Positions 1-8,401 of a stretch of 12,082 nucleotides of DNA are shown piece after piece. Under the pieces are notes generated by a model that searched no databases, was not told the DNA's origin, and saw only the letters and a program-made list of their open reading frames with translations. The translations under genes and the position numbers were made by a program. Positions within the stretch are counted from its first letter, which is position 1. Each line of letters opens with the position of its first letter. The stretch comes from Paraglomus occultum. Taxonomy: Eukaryota > Glomeromycota > Glomeromycetes > Paraglomerales > Paraglomeraceae. The stretch lies in contig CAJVPJ010001128.1 of the NCBI GenBank assembly GCA_910592205.1, positions 1 through 12,082 of the forward strand, written 5' to 3'.

Positions 1-60
1 CTTAGTCCGTGTCATAAAAATTAGATTATGACACATGGGATAGTTATAGTCCGAACTAAG
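1..60. repeat. Nested inverted repeat (fold-back) at window edge
   Basis: The outer arms CTTAGT (1-6) and ACTAAG (55-60) are perfect complements. Inside them GTGTCATAA (9-17) and TTATGACAC (26-34) form a perfect 9-bp stem with an 8-nt loop. A second CCGAACTAAG-like segment at the right resembles the inverted left end, CTTAGTCCG. This could be the end of a fold-back or MITE-type transposon cut by the window edge, or a structured RNA. The sequence does not decide which. Confidence 0.5.
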
Positions 61-119
61 TGGTATAATTGGAGTCTATAATAGACTCTAATTATACACG
101 TACCACTGCATACGTGGTA
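61..119. repeat. Strong 15-bp hairpin overlapped by an alternative hairpin
   Basis: Positions 64-78 pair with 82-96 over 15 bp (one G-T pair) around a 3-nt TAA loop. The flanking TGGTA (61-65) is complementary to TACCA (101-105), which would extend the hairpin past a small bulge. The same TACCAC (101-106) is also a perfect complement of GTGGTA (114-119), so two mutually exclusive stems are possible. I see no polymerase III box or T-run terminator that would make it a known RNA gene. It continues directly from the 1-60 fold-back. Confidence 0.55.
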
Positions 120-170
120 GTAGAAGTATCATAATCGGAGAGGACGGGCCCGTACCTAAGTAAATAACTG

Positions 171-276
171 AAACCAGTATGTGCACGAAAAAATGAGTTT
201 GGTCGCCGGCGTATACGCTCTGCTATGGGACCATTGTTTCATTGGGGTGAGCGTCGGTATCTTAACTCACTGGTTT
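171..276. repeat. Larger fold-back with local palindromes
   Basis: The 13-nt arm at 264-276 pairs with 171-178 (AAACCAGT) plus 195-199 (GAGTT), leaving a 16-nt bulge on the 5' side. Inside lies the 10-bp perfect palindrome GCGTATACGC (209-218) and the complementary pair GGTC (201-204) / GACC (229-232). Another perfect 10-bp palindrome, ACGGGCCCGT, lies just outside at 144-153. This stretch is visibly richer in G and C than its surroundings. It could be structured RNA or mobile-element remains. No protein frame or tRNA signature is seen. Confidence 0.35.
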
Positions 277-648
277 TAAACATCTGTATTATTATTACGT
301 TCAGCAAAATCTAAAAGTAGTATCAGCATTAAAACTTTGTCGTTCTAGTATAATTCTAATACTAATCGTTAATGTTTATAATATTGTCAGGTGCTCATTA
401 CATCCCAATGTCCTCCGAAAAATAATAAAAAAAAAGAGGTAAAAATTTGCAAGAAATGAATGTTGACCTATCATGCATAACCGACAAGAAACTTTTTTGC
501 TTCAGCGAACCGAAGGTTAACAAGGAGCTGATCCACAATAACCCAAATAATAATTCACGTTTGTGTAAATAGCGATTTTTTCAGTTTATTCATTGACTCT
601 TCAAATGCTAATACTAACGTTTACCTGAAAGTTTAGGAACCGAATTGA
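277..648. other. Intergenic, no gene recognised; possible intron 3' end
   Basis: No convincing coding frame is seen. Near the right end a good fungal-type branch site, TACTAAC (612-618), is followed 17 nt later by TTTAG (632-636). This would make a plausible intron 3' end feeding into the open frame that begins at 649. No matching upstream exon or donor was identified, so the intron is only a suggestion. Confidence 0.25.
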
Positions 649-926
649 ATGACTGCTTGGGAAATATATGAGAAGCTCGTAAAGCTTCTCAAAAAGCTCA
701 AATTGAAAAATGTCGCTGTGGGTTCTCCATTGGCCGAGGGAGTATTAGACCTCACCAAACGTGGTGACAAGATCATAGACAACTCCCAGAAAAAGTCCAG
801 ACAGCTCTTATGAAGCATAAGCTCAATCTTTCCAGCAAAAGTGGAGGAAATGTTTTTGACGGCATTCCAAATAGGATAATAGGGGTTTATAACAACGCAC
901 TTTCCAAATATACTGTAAAACGTTAG
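649..926 (+). pseudogene. Possible gene remnant: two overlapping short open frames
   Basis: I do not recognise this product. A 54-codon frame (649-813) reads like real coding sequence: it has many G-first codons, a Lys/Leu-rich start (residues 8-20) and a middle containing GSPLAEGVLDL. Its TGA overlaps the ATG of a 38-codon frame (810-926) in the -1 frame, ATGA at 810-813. The second frame ends at TAG 924-926. Together they could be one decayed gene with a frameshift, or exons of a gene whose introns I cannot place. A good intron 3' end (TACTAAC then TTTAG) lies just upstream, though the first ATG is preceded by an in-frame stop. The opposite strand also has an open frame (633-956), but its base pattern looks like antisense of the plus frame. 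Frames of about 50 codons are expected by chance in AT-rich DNA. Confidence 0.25.
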
Positions 927-1180
927 GGAATACAGTCTTGGGATGATGGTTTGCAAAAAAAAAAGAAGCTATATTTATATTTCGTGTTATAGAAAGGGCA
1001 AAGATAATACTATAGTAATAGTAGAAATAAATCTCAGGTGACTGCGAGTATCTATATTATATTTGGTGTACTTGCTAAATTTCGAAAAACTTTTGCATAT
1101 CGTGTTGCGACAGAATTTGAGACCTATCTCAGTTCAACAACATAAATTAGCTGTCCCGTCCATTTTTCATTTTGTCATTT
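927..1180. other. AT-rich spacer without recognisable gene
   Basis: No coding frame, RNA signature or notable repeat was seen, apart from A-rich runs around 956-966. It lies just outside duplicated unit A. Confidence 0.4.
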
Positions 1181-1767
1181 GACATCATAATAATAATGCA
1201 GATAACTCTAAAAGAAAGATTCAAAGAAAGATAAAATAAGACAAAAGGAAATATATTTGACTGGTAAATATTGGATTTTATACCTGGGAGACAACGATAT
1301 AACCATGCAATATTAGTCATTTCGATATTAGTTTTTACAATCAACATGTAATAAAATCTGTTCAGTTTGGGACTATAATTTTTACTTTTGCTTGGCATTC
1401 TTGGATGTATTGTAACCGTTTACGCAAATGTTTAAATATTGAATCAGTGGGAACAAATGAATGAACGACGTGGACAGCGAGAGTATGGAGAATGCAATGC
1501 TTCCAGAATTAAATATGTACGTATAAGAGAAATCAATTGGCGGAAAGCAAGTTTTGGGTTTGACGAAACGTTTACTACGAGCTTATAGTTGCACGCATAA
1601 TGGTTGTTTATCGTGAGGAAAATAATTGTTGGTTCTTTGATTGTGTCGAACTTATGCGGCATTATTGTAATAAATTTGGTGTTTCCCAAAATTAATATTT
1701 CACAGGACAGTCTATGTTACGTATGTAATAGTAATACGTTGGTGTGTTTTGTTTGAGAAACCAATGC

Positions 1768-2643
1768 TCAAAAACTCCAGGCTCCCGCAGCAAAACAAAT
1801 CCACAAAATCAGGACTGAAAATAAGTTAATTCCAAGTGATTCCATTCTATGGGATGAAAGTGCGGACGAAGGAGTGCTGTCAGCGGTCGAGTTTGCCGCA
1901 CTATTAGTTGCACTCGGAGATGCTGGTGATCCACTCGTGGTGGTACCAGTGGCGCTAGTACCAGTTGGTAAAGTAGCAGAGGCGAGATAGTTACTGGTGA
2001 TACAGTTATCTTGGCAATTTTTGTAGGCTTGAGGGTCCGTCGAAGCTTAAATAGAAAGAAGAGACGAGAATTAAGTTTGGTAGGTAATATTATGGCCGCA
2101 ATGCACTCATGACGACAGCGTAACGTTATGACGAAATCTTGCTTTACTTACTACTGTTACACATCTCAACACAATAATTTGTTGCGTTGGCTTGGGTATC
2201 GGTTGGATCAGGAACGCCGGCACATTCAGCGCGACATTTTTGATCACTTCCGCATTGCCGTTGTTCAATGCATTGAGCAATTGGGTCGGCTATAAACGAT
2301 ACAAGATAAGAGACGTATTCAGTATTCTATCAACGTATCGCTTATATATATAAACGTCTCCCGAGTCTTGCTACTTACGTGCTGTGGTCGTTGTCGTCCC
2401 AATTGTCGATGTTGTTGCTGCTGGTTCTGCTGGAGTTGTCGATTTAAATACTATATTTCCGAAATTATCCTTATATACTCCGATAGGCAATGCTGTAGTT
2501 ATCACTTTAAGTGCTATATTTCCGAAACGATTATCATCCCTCTTATATACTCCAGTAGGTTCAGTTATAGTTGTTTCCTGAGCGCTGACAGACAACACAG
2601 CAAGTAGAACGATAAGAATTGCGGTAAAGACGATATATTTCAT
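1768..2643 (-). CDS. Secreted GPI-anchored cysteine-rich Ser/Thr protein, copy A (226 aa, 3 exons)
   Basis: Predicted cell-surface or wall protein of unknown exact function. Exons on the minus strand: 2643-2379, 2289-2152 and 2045-1768, joined by introns of 89 and 106 nt, both phase 1, with GTAAGT donors and TAG/AAG acceptors. The start is the ATG just before a typical signal peptide (residues 1-21, cleavage after VSA). Residues 22-88 are Thr-rich and hold two copies of a GVYK..DN..FGNI repeat. Residues 95-149 form an eight-cysteine core with spacing C-x5-C-x5-C-x3-C-x16-C-x3-C-x12-C-x3-C, including AGVPDPTD. Residues 150-200 are Ser/Thr-rich, and 205-226 form a hydrophobic tail running to the stop, as in GPI-anchor signals. 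N-glycosylation sequons lie at N123, N133 and N186. The Cys pattern resembles small fungal GPI proteins common in Mucoromycota (family knowledge, not searched). The paralog is at 7383-8131. No clear poly(A) signal was spotted just downstream. Confidence 0.85.
2451..2579 (-). repeat. In-frame tandem repeat in exon 1 of copy A
   Basis: Two related units, 2451-2513 (63 bp) and 2514 to about 2579, both begin CTATATTTCCGAAA on the plus strand and share TTATATACTCC. The second is longer by 9 bp. In protein terms they read GVYKRDDNRFGNIALK (residues 31-46) and GVYKDNFGNIVFK (residues 55-67). Copy B lacks the block, and its exon 1 is 135 nt shorter. A Lys-Arg pair at residues 34-35, in the first unit only, could be a Kex2-type processing site, but this is speculative. 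Confidence 0.8.
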
Positions 2644-3295
2644 GGTTGATGTAAAGAAGAATCGGGTGAGGAGGAGGTCAGAGATCAGTGGTTTCGGTGG
2701 GCTGGGAATGGTAGGGAAAAAAACGGGTTGCATCAGGGTTGCTTTTATGCGAGTCAAAAATGGTTTAATATTTTCAAAGTTGATATTGATATATTTAATA
2801 TGTCTAACGCACGGAGAATATATTATGAGAATCACATTTGGTAAATCAGGCGAAAGTCAGTTCGTGAAATGGAAACTTGCAAAACAAAGGAACTGCAGTG
2901 TACGACCTCAACCTCACGCTTGCTATGGGACGAGCGTTCGGTTATTATTATGTCCAAACGACCTCAGTATTAAAAACATAGTCGGGAAGTATATCTCAGT
3001 TCAGGAGCCAGTCCCTCAGCCAGAAACTCGGTACATTTCCATTTTGTGTTTTCATCATCACTTATGTTGGATCGCGTCTACATTGACTGAAAAATTAGAA
3101 GATACAACTGCATTTTATTTGATGTATAACTGTTTAATAACTCTCAATACAATCTCTAATGTAACGTATTTTTTCTTAAAAATTGTAGGAGTTTTTTTAA
3201 TGTCTGAAAATATTAAGGAGATATATGAATTAATTGGAGTCTCGAGGTCTTTGTTCGGCACTGAATCAGGTTGGTTTATTTTGATTTCTGTATAA
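2642..3295 (+). CDS. Unrecognised 217-codon open frame, divergent from copy A
   Basis: Not recognised. The frame begins at an ATG that overlaps the copy A start on the opposite strand (CATG at 2641-2644). About the first 89 codons are antisense to the copy A leader and promoter; the rest is unique sequence. It is far longer than expected by chance at this base composition: I estimate a stop about every 14-15 codons. Hydrophobic stretches lie at residues 42-55, 131-146 and 157-187, so if real it would be a membrane protein. Against this, the first part looks like a by-product of a promoter open on both strands. Copy B also has an open antisense frame there, but only 67 codons long. An internal Met at residue 62 could be the start, and the unique part could be an exon. 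No clear splice sites or family motif are seen. Confidence 0.2.
   Translation: MVDVKKNRVRRRSEISGFGGLGMVGKKTGCIRVAFMRVKNGLIFSKLILIYLICLTHGEYIMRITFGKSGESQFVKWKLAKQRNCSVRPQPHACYGTSVRLLLCPNDLSIKNIVGKYISVQEPVPQPETRYISILCFHHHLCWIASTLTEKLEDTTAFYLMYNCLITLNTISNVTYFFLKIVGVFLMSENIKEIYELIGVSRSLFGTESGWFILISV
2727..2749 (-). promoter_or_regulatory. Core promoter of copy A (TATA-like CATAAAAG)
   Basis: On the minus strand CATAAAAG (2749-2742) lies about 100 nt upstream of the start codon. The following GCAACCCTGAT is conserved in the same place in copy B, where the box reads TATAAAAG. Conservation of this short block in a noncoding position supports it as the core promoter and start region. Copy A has a C in place of the first T of the box. 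Confidence 0.55.
2891..2907. promoter_or_regulatory. 17-bp upstream block conserved in both paralogs
   Basis: AACTGCAGTGTACGACC is identical here and at 8402-8418, about 250-270 nt upstream of the two start codons, while nearby bases have diverged. It contains the palindrome CTGCAG. It is the distal limit of homology between the units and may be a factor-binding site, or simply conserved by chance. Confidence 0.4.
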
Positions 3296-4552
3296 CATGT
3301 ATTTAATCGATGTGAATAAAAAGAGTACAAGTCATTATATTGCATTAATGTCGTAAATGAACTTATTATGTAACCGACTAGCTGAATCCAAGTCTTCTAT
3401 TGGATTACAGCATCAAAATTTGCAGATATGACCTTTAGCGTCGGCGTATTAATATGTTGTTGTCACAAGGCCTATGATAGGACGTCAAAGTAAGCGTGTG
3501 TTATTAACAATCGTGATAACAATAACTTAATGTCCAATATGTACAATGTGTCACAAAATTGTTGCGTTGGCAACCGCAACCAAAGTTACAAAATAGTTTG
3601 TTAGAAATTGAAGCTTCACAGTTTTGTTAATAAGAAAGTAATCATTTGTTTTATTTTCCATCACACTCTGAGTTACTGTTTGAAATGTTCTGCGATTCCT
3701 CCTTTATAAATTCTTAATTTTTATGACATTTTCTTATATACATTTCTTTTTACAATTAGCCGGCACATTTTCGACAAACTTCATCTAGTAGTAGCGTGCT
3801 AGACGTGTTTATGTTAAGTGTAAAAATTTCGAATAATTTTGTAGTACACTGATAATAACATTAGCTAACATAAGTACCTCTGCGGTATATACTGTTCTAT
3901 CATAACCATTAAATATAGAATTAAATTTATTTACGCATAATGATGGGGCTGGATGTTGTTCTGTGTCTAAAAACGCAAATAATTTTCTTTTTCTTTACCG
4001 GTTAGAAAACTTTCTCTTTCCAAACCTTTGTCTATGGGAAAGATAAATAAAGTTTACGCCAGTAAATATTCAAAGAAAAGCGTTCGCATATATCGACCTT
4101 GAGACTTGACTTTTCGACGAGGCCTTTGACTACATTGCTCGTGTTAAACAATTAGTGATCTTACGTTAATTTCAAATACTCACCATGCGATATCAAGTGT
4201 GATGTCATTTTATATTAATATACCAGTCGGACATGACACTAACCGATTTAGCAAAGCAATGGTAAGAATACTGTCTCACTCTTGCAAACCAGTACAATTA
4301 GACGCATGGTGATATCACGATCTGCCACCTGCGGTCAATGGGGTTTTGAAAGTCTGCTTAATTCGGTTATAGACAAATTAGTAATCAAACTTTCTCTATC
4401 AACCACGTCCTTTTGGTAGGTAGGACAATCTGTGGCGTTGAGCAGCATGCCGATCAGTCGTCACACATAGGAATAGACACATTTCCAAATTCATATCTGC
4501 GATTACTTACTAATCCAAGATGACAAATATCCATCATCGACCGTTAACTCAG
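3296..4552. other. Intergenic spacer upstream of the reductase gene
   Basis: No convincing gene on either strand. It is AT-rich with only short frames. A small inverted repeat, TTGCG..CGCAA, lies near 3563-3580. The distal promoter of the reductase gene should lie toward the right end. Confidence 0.4.
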
Positions 4553-4559
4553 TATATAA
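4553..4559 (+). promoter_or_regulatory. TATA-like box upstream of msrB
   Basis: TATATAA lies about 130 nt before the start codon of the reductase gene. The leader between it and the ATG is rich in C and A and has no earlier ATG, which supports 4687 as the first start codon of the transcript. Confidence 0.45.
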
Positions 4560-4686
4560 CTGAGAGAGCTCGTTCATCCCAACTGAGCGAGCCGCCTCAA
4601 TTTGCGCGATTATAACACGATAACAACGATCACACAATCGACAATTTTTACCGCTTAACCGACTTTCAATCAGCCATCATTCGAGC

Positions 4687-5422
4687 ATGTCGTCGCAAAC
4701 AACAAACAACAATCAAACTCAATCGACCGTGCACGTTCAAAAGACAGAGGAAGAATGGCGTCAAGAGTTATCGCCAGAGAGGTATCATATTTTGAGGGAG
4801 AAGGGAACGGAAATGGCGGGGACCGGAAAGTATGAACGACACAAGGACACCGGTACGTTCTCTCTAGTCTTTGAAGCAAAGAGAGAGAGATGTTTGTTGG
4901 AAATTGTCTGATTACTGATACGTACTATTTTCAATATTCTCATAGGGACGTATTTGTGCGGTGCCTGTAATGCTGAACTGTACAAATCTGAACATAAATT
5001 TAGTTCAGGATGTGGATGGCCTGCATTTTATGATGCTCTACCAAGTAAATATAATCGATTACCTGTTTGTTATCCATTGACGCTATTCTCCACGTGCTGA
5101 TGATACTTGTATACATTAACCAGATGCCGTCAGTCGTAACGTCGACACGTCTCATGGTATGAAGAGAACTGAGATCACATGTTCCAATTGCGGTGGTCAT
5201 CTTGGACACGTGTTCCAGGTATAGTTTAAGTTCCCCCAAAAGTCGAATCAACCGACGTTCCGACTTGTGAATCTCAAAATCATTATGGTTGTTTTTTACA
5301 ATAAACGTTTATAATTTTAGGGCGAAGGATGGAAATTTACCCCCGCCGATGAGCGTCATTGTGTGAATAGTCTCAGTCTCAAGTTTCAAAAGCCGGATGG
5401 AACAGTCGATGATTCTGTTTAA
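4687..5422 (+). CDS. msrB: Peptide-methionine (R)-S-oxide reductase (MsrB), 153 aa, 4 exons
   Basis: Reduces methionine-R-sulfoxide in proteins back to methionine, normally recycled by thioredoxin. Exons: 4687-4852, 4946-5044, 5124-5218 and 5321-5422. Introns are 93, 79 and 102 nt (phases 1, 1 and 0), with GTACGT, GTAAAT and GTATAG donors and TAG, CAG and TAG acceptors. The spliced frame is open to TAA 5420-5422. Residues 1-18 are Asn/Gln/Thr-rich and not conserved. Residues 19-55 ([20 protein letters not shown]) are the usual lead-in. Zinc-binding pairs are C60/C63 (LCGAC) and C108/C111 (CSNC). SGCGWPAF (76-83) carries C78, at the position of the resolving cysteine in two-cysteine MsrBs. GGHLGHVF (112-119) and ERHCVNS with catalytic C134 complete the site. 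Length is typical of a single-domain enzyme. No targeting peptide is evident, so it is probably cytosolic. It lies in the spacer between two duplicated surface-protein genes, with no sign of functional linkage. Confidence 0.95.
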
Positions 5423-5560
5423 GCAGTTGGCATGTTTGGGGATTATGGCCGGAATATAAGTTTTTATCAAATATTGGAAACACGGACTAGAATTGAAGGC
5501 GAGCGTAATCTGAACGCTTACCCTATCATAAAAGCTATTTTAACATTGTCTTGATATTTT

Positions 5561-5566
5561 AATAAA
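5561..5566 (+). terminator. Poly(A) signal AATAAA after msrB
   Basis: A canonical AATAAA lies about 140 nt beyond the msrB stop codon in an AT-rich stretch, a reasonable position for the 3' end of its mRNA. Confidence 0.45.
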
Positions 5567-6770
5567 TTTGCGATGATCACCGTTTGTAAAGCGAAAACAA
5601 GTCTGACAACAGGTCTTAATCGTTCAGTACACTTTGTTACAGGTGTATTTTTAACAACGTTTATCATGATCACGGCTAAACTTTTAGATTGCTCCGCGTT
5701 TCGATGGTATTATTGGGTTTAGTGAGAAGGGGTTCCTGGACTGATGACACTTATTTCATTACCGTGTGTGCAGCAAGTATCGATCACTTGTTGGAAGACA
5801 ATGAAGAAAAATCGATTTATGACAAAAATCATCAGGCAGGCTTGACATCAATTTATCTCCTCTCGTAACCAGACAATTTTCAAGAGCAGAAGGAGAATAA
5901 TGCTGTACTCGTATTGTGAGATTGGTCATGCAGGTTTAGGAAGGTTTAGGACAAGATATTTACATGTTTTTAAAGCAGAATTCCTCGCCAAACGTGAATT
6001 CTTTTTTTCGTGAGCGAATGATATATTACTTAAATACCATCGCTATCTCGCGTTAGAAAATACTTTGCAAAGTAAAAAAAAAGAGACACCATAAAAGAAT
6101 TTCCCCAATGCCTTTTTCCCCGACTTTGGGCAAAAAATTTTACTTTATATTTTTTTGAATTATAAGTTATTAATAGAATTAGTCTGATTAACTAAATCTG
6201 GATCAAAATTTCCCGTTCCTTTAAGACGAATTAGGAAAGGCGCGGGTCTCATTTAACGTATTCCCAATGACGTCAAGTTGCAATGTATTTAAAAGAAAGA
6301 ATGCTTTATCTTATATTTACTAGTCCGCTTCTTGGAAACATTTCAAACATGTGACGTTTGTTATTTGCGCAATGAAGACACATGAATGTCATTGAAGTTT
6401 TATAAGTCGGACATTTTTAACGTGACAGCCCTATGTCGAATTCTCCTAAGTAGGACAGGACATGCCTCTAACGTCACAACAGCAAGTGATCGAATTGGCC
6501 CGGATACAAAGTTCATGCATTTGCTTTGTTGGCTACTCTAATTAATGCACGCAATACATATTACAACAAGGCAAAAGTGATTGGGAAGCCGAGCGTACGT
6601 CTACGTTGTATCCTACGCCAAAAGCTACGTTTCAAAGGCCATTCATTCTACTTGCAATTGAATGTGGGGTTTAGTTACAAGAGGGGGGGGTTGTTTGTCA
6701 AACGGGAATAACAAACATGTGGGGTAAATTGAATTTAAGAACTGTTGTGTAAGCAGATTAACTCATCGAT
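5567..6770. other. Intergenic, only short open frames
   Basis: No gene is recognised. Two exon-like plus frames are worth noting. 5704-5868 (54 codons) contains SWTDDTYFITV and has a coding-like base pattern. 6386-6541 (51 codons) contains SDRIGPDTKFMHLL. Neither shows clear splice sites or a known family, and such lengths occur by chance. Other landmarks are a tandem 10-mer AGGTTTAGGA at 5932-5951, a G8 run at 6683-6690 and an A-rich run near 6811-6823, just inside unit B. Confidence 0.35.
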
Positions 6771-7249
6771 GACATCATAACAATAATGCAGATATAAGGG
6801 ATGAACTTTAAAAAAAAAAAAAAGAGATAATCATTTGGGCGAAGAAGCCTTGTTTAACGTTCACAAAGATAGCTAAAATAAGACAAAAAGGAAATATTTT
6901 ATACCCAAAAGACAACGATACAACCATGTAATACATAAAATTCTAGGCATTCGTTTCATTATAATTTTAAAGTTACGCAAGTGTTTATATAATATTGCAG
7001 CGGGAACAAATGAATGAACAATGTGAACAACGACGACTTTCAAAAATTAAAAATGTATAAGAACTTCCTCATTTGAAATTTACAAATTTACAGTCAACTG
7101 CATTATTACATGCACAATTGATTTGCTCATTTATTCATGCGACGAGTGAACCGACCGAAAATTTGTGTATCATGAGTAAAATAATTGTTTGTTCCTCTGA
7201 TTGTTACTTATTCGGCATTATTCATTAAATTGGGCGTTTCCAAAAAACC

Positions 7250-7255
7250 TTTATT
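7250..7255 (-). terminator. Poly(A) signal AATAAA after copy B
   Basis: TTTATT on the plus strand gives AATAAA on the minus strand about 130 nt after the copy B stop. An ATTAAA variant lies nearer, around 7327. Confidence 0.4.
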
Positions 7256-7382
7256 ATCGAATTAATATTTCACAGAAATCAAAAAGGGTCGGTCTCTATT
7301 AATAGTAATACATTGGTGTGTCTGCTTTTAATAAAACACATAAGTGATAATGTCGCTTGAGAAACAGAGGATAAAACAATGC

Positions 7383-8131
7383 TCAAAAGCTCCAGGCTCC
7401 CGCAGCAAAGCAAATCCATAAAATTAGAACAGAAAACAGGTTAATTCCAAATGATTCCATTCTATAGGATGAAAGTGCGGACGAAGGAGTGCTGCTAGCA
7501 GTCGAGCCTGCCGCAGTGTTAGATGCACTTGCACCTGTTGGTACAACTGTACCAGCGGGGGTAGTACTAGTTGGTCCATAGGTAGTGGAAGTGAAATAAT
7601 TATCGGCGATGCATTTGTCTTGGCAGGCTTTGTAGGCTTGAGCGTCCGTTGAAGCTTAAATGGAGAGAAGAGACGAGAGTTAAGATTGATAGGTAATAGC
7701 AATGCATCTCATGACGACAGACAGCGTATCGTTATAATGAAATCTTGCTTTACTTACTACTATTACACATCTGAACACAGTAATTTGTTGCGTTGGCTTG
7801 GGAATCTGTAGGATCAGGAACGCCGGCACATTCAGCGCGGCATTTTTGATCAGTTCCGCATTGCCGTTGTTCAATGCATTGAGCAATTGGGTCAGCTGTA
7901 GCAATACAGGATGAGAGGCATATTTAGTATTCCATTAACGTATCGCCTATATATATATATGTATGTATGTATGTAAACTTCTTCCAAGTTATACTACTTA
8001 CGTGCTGCGGTGGCTGTTGTCGACGCTGTTGTCGTTGTTGTTGCTGATGATGCTGCAGCCGTTGTCTGAGCACTGACAGACAGCACAGCAAGTAGAACGA
8101 TAAGAATCGCGATAACGACGTTATGTTTCAT
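7383..8131 (-). CDS. Secreted GPI-anchored cysteine-rich Ser/Thr protein, copy B (179 aa, 3 exons)
   Basis: Paralog of the gene at 1768-2643 and probably the same kind of cell-surface protein; exact role unknown. Exons on the minus strand: 8131-8002, 7895-7758 and 7654-7383. Introns are 106 and 103 nt, both phase 1, with GTAAGT donors and CAG/AAG acceptors. The start is the ATG opening a signal peptide (1-21, VSA then Q). Residues 22-43 are a short Ala/Thr/Ser arm without the repeats of copy A. The eight cysteines (C50, 56, 62, 66, 83, 87, 100, 104) keep the same spacing. Exon 2 encodes 46 residues with only three changes from copy A (Ser/Thr, Thr/Ser, Glu/Gln). Residues 105-155 are Ser/Thr/Ala/Pro-rich and differ strongly from copy A. 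The tail 158-179 is nearly identical to copy A and fits a GPI signal. Sequons lie at N78 and N88. A TATA box and a poly(A) signal are both visible. Confidence 0.85.
7948..7974. repeat. Microsatellite (AT)n(GTAT)n in intron 1 of copy B
   Basis: A run of AT dinucleotides (to 7960) passes into GTAT tetranucleotides (7961-7974) in the first intron. Copy A has only a short ATATATA at the matching place, so the repeat expanded after duplication or shrank in A. It explains most of the intron length difference. Confidence 0.8.
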
Positions 8132-8226
8132 GGTTGATGTCGGGGATGTGAAGGGGAGGTCAGTGGTTTCGGGTGGTGGGTCGGGCGATGGTTTAAAATA
8201 TGGAAACAAGAAAAAAAAACAATTGG

Positions 8227-8249
8227 GCTGTATCAGGGTTGCTTTTATA
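8227..8249 (-). promoter_or_regulatory. Core promoter of copy B (TATAAAAG)
   Basis: A canonical TATAAAAG on the minus strand (8249-8242) lies about 110 nt upstream of the start codon. It is followed by the GCAACCCTGAT block shared with copy A. The intact TATA box here against CATAAAAG in copy A suggests the two genes may differ in expression level. Confidence 0.6.
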
Positions 8250-8401
8250 GGATTTTTTGGTTTAGATGTAACGATGGATGCAATGCGATGTTTTCAAAGT
8301 TCGGGGGGATTATACAGTATATGTATATTATGAGAATCACATTTTGAAATCAGGTGAAATTCAGTGCGTGGAATAGAATTTTGCACTTTTTGAAACAAAG
8401 T

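Larger units (their letters stand above)
1181..2907. repeat. Segmental duplication, unit A (matches 6771-8418)
   Basis: The left limit is set by a 24-bp block at 1181-1204 that matches 6771-6794 with one mismatch. The right limit is an identical 17-bp block at 2891-2907 / 8402-8418. Between these the 3' flank, all three exons, both introns, the 5' leader and the promoter of the paralogs align in the same order and orientation, with indels. The two units are direct repeats separated by about 3.9 kb that contains the reductase gene. No target-site duplication or transposon end marks the borders. Confidence 0.85.

Noticed and set aside
66-77. 12-mer TAATTGGAGTCT also at 3231-3242 as a dispersed repeat
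   Set aside because: Matches of this length are expected by chance here, and the homology does not extend.
2368-2607. Cysteine-rich plus-strand frame opposite copy A exon 1
   Set aside because: It is the antisense of the Thr-rich repeat region; the run of cysteines is a by-product of complementary threonine and alanine codons.
3561-3573. TTGTTGCGTTGGC shared with exon 2 of both paralogs, as a third gene copy
   Set aside because: A single 13-mer match is expected about once by chance in a window of this size, and the flanks do not align.
4670-5251. Minus-strand frames opposite msrB
   Set aside because: Shadows of a clearly recognised plus-strand gene with intact splice sites and conserved motifs.
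7424-7904. Two minus frames of 92 and 74 codons across copy B exons 2 and 3
   Set aside because: They run in the wrong frame through clear introns and exons of copy B, and one ends inside intron 2.
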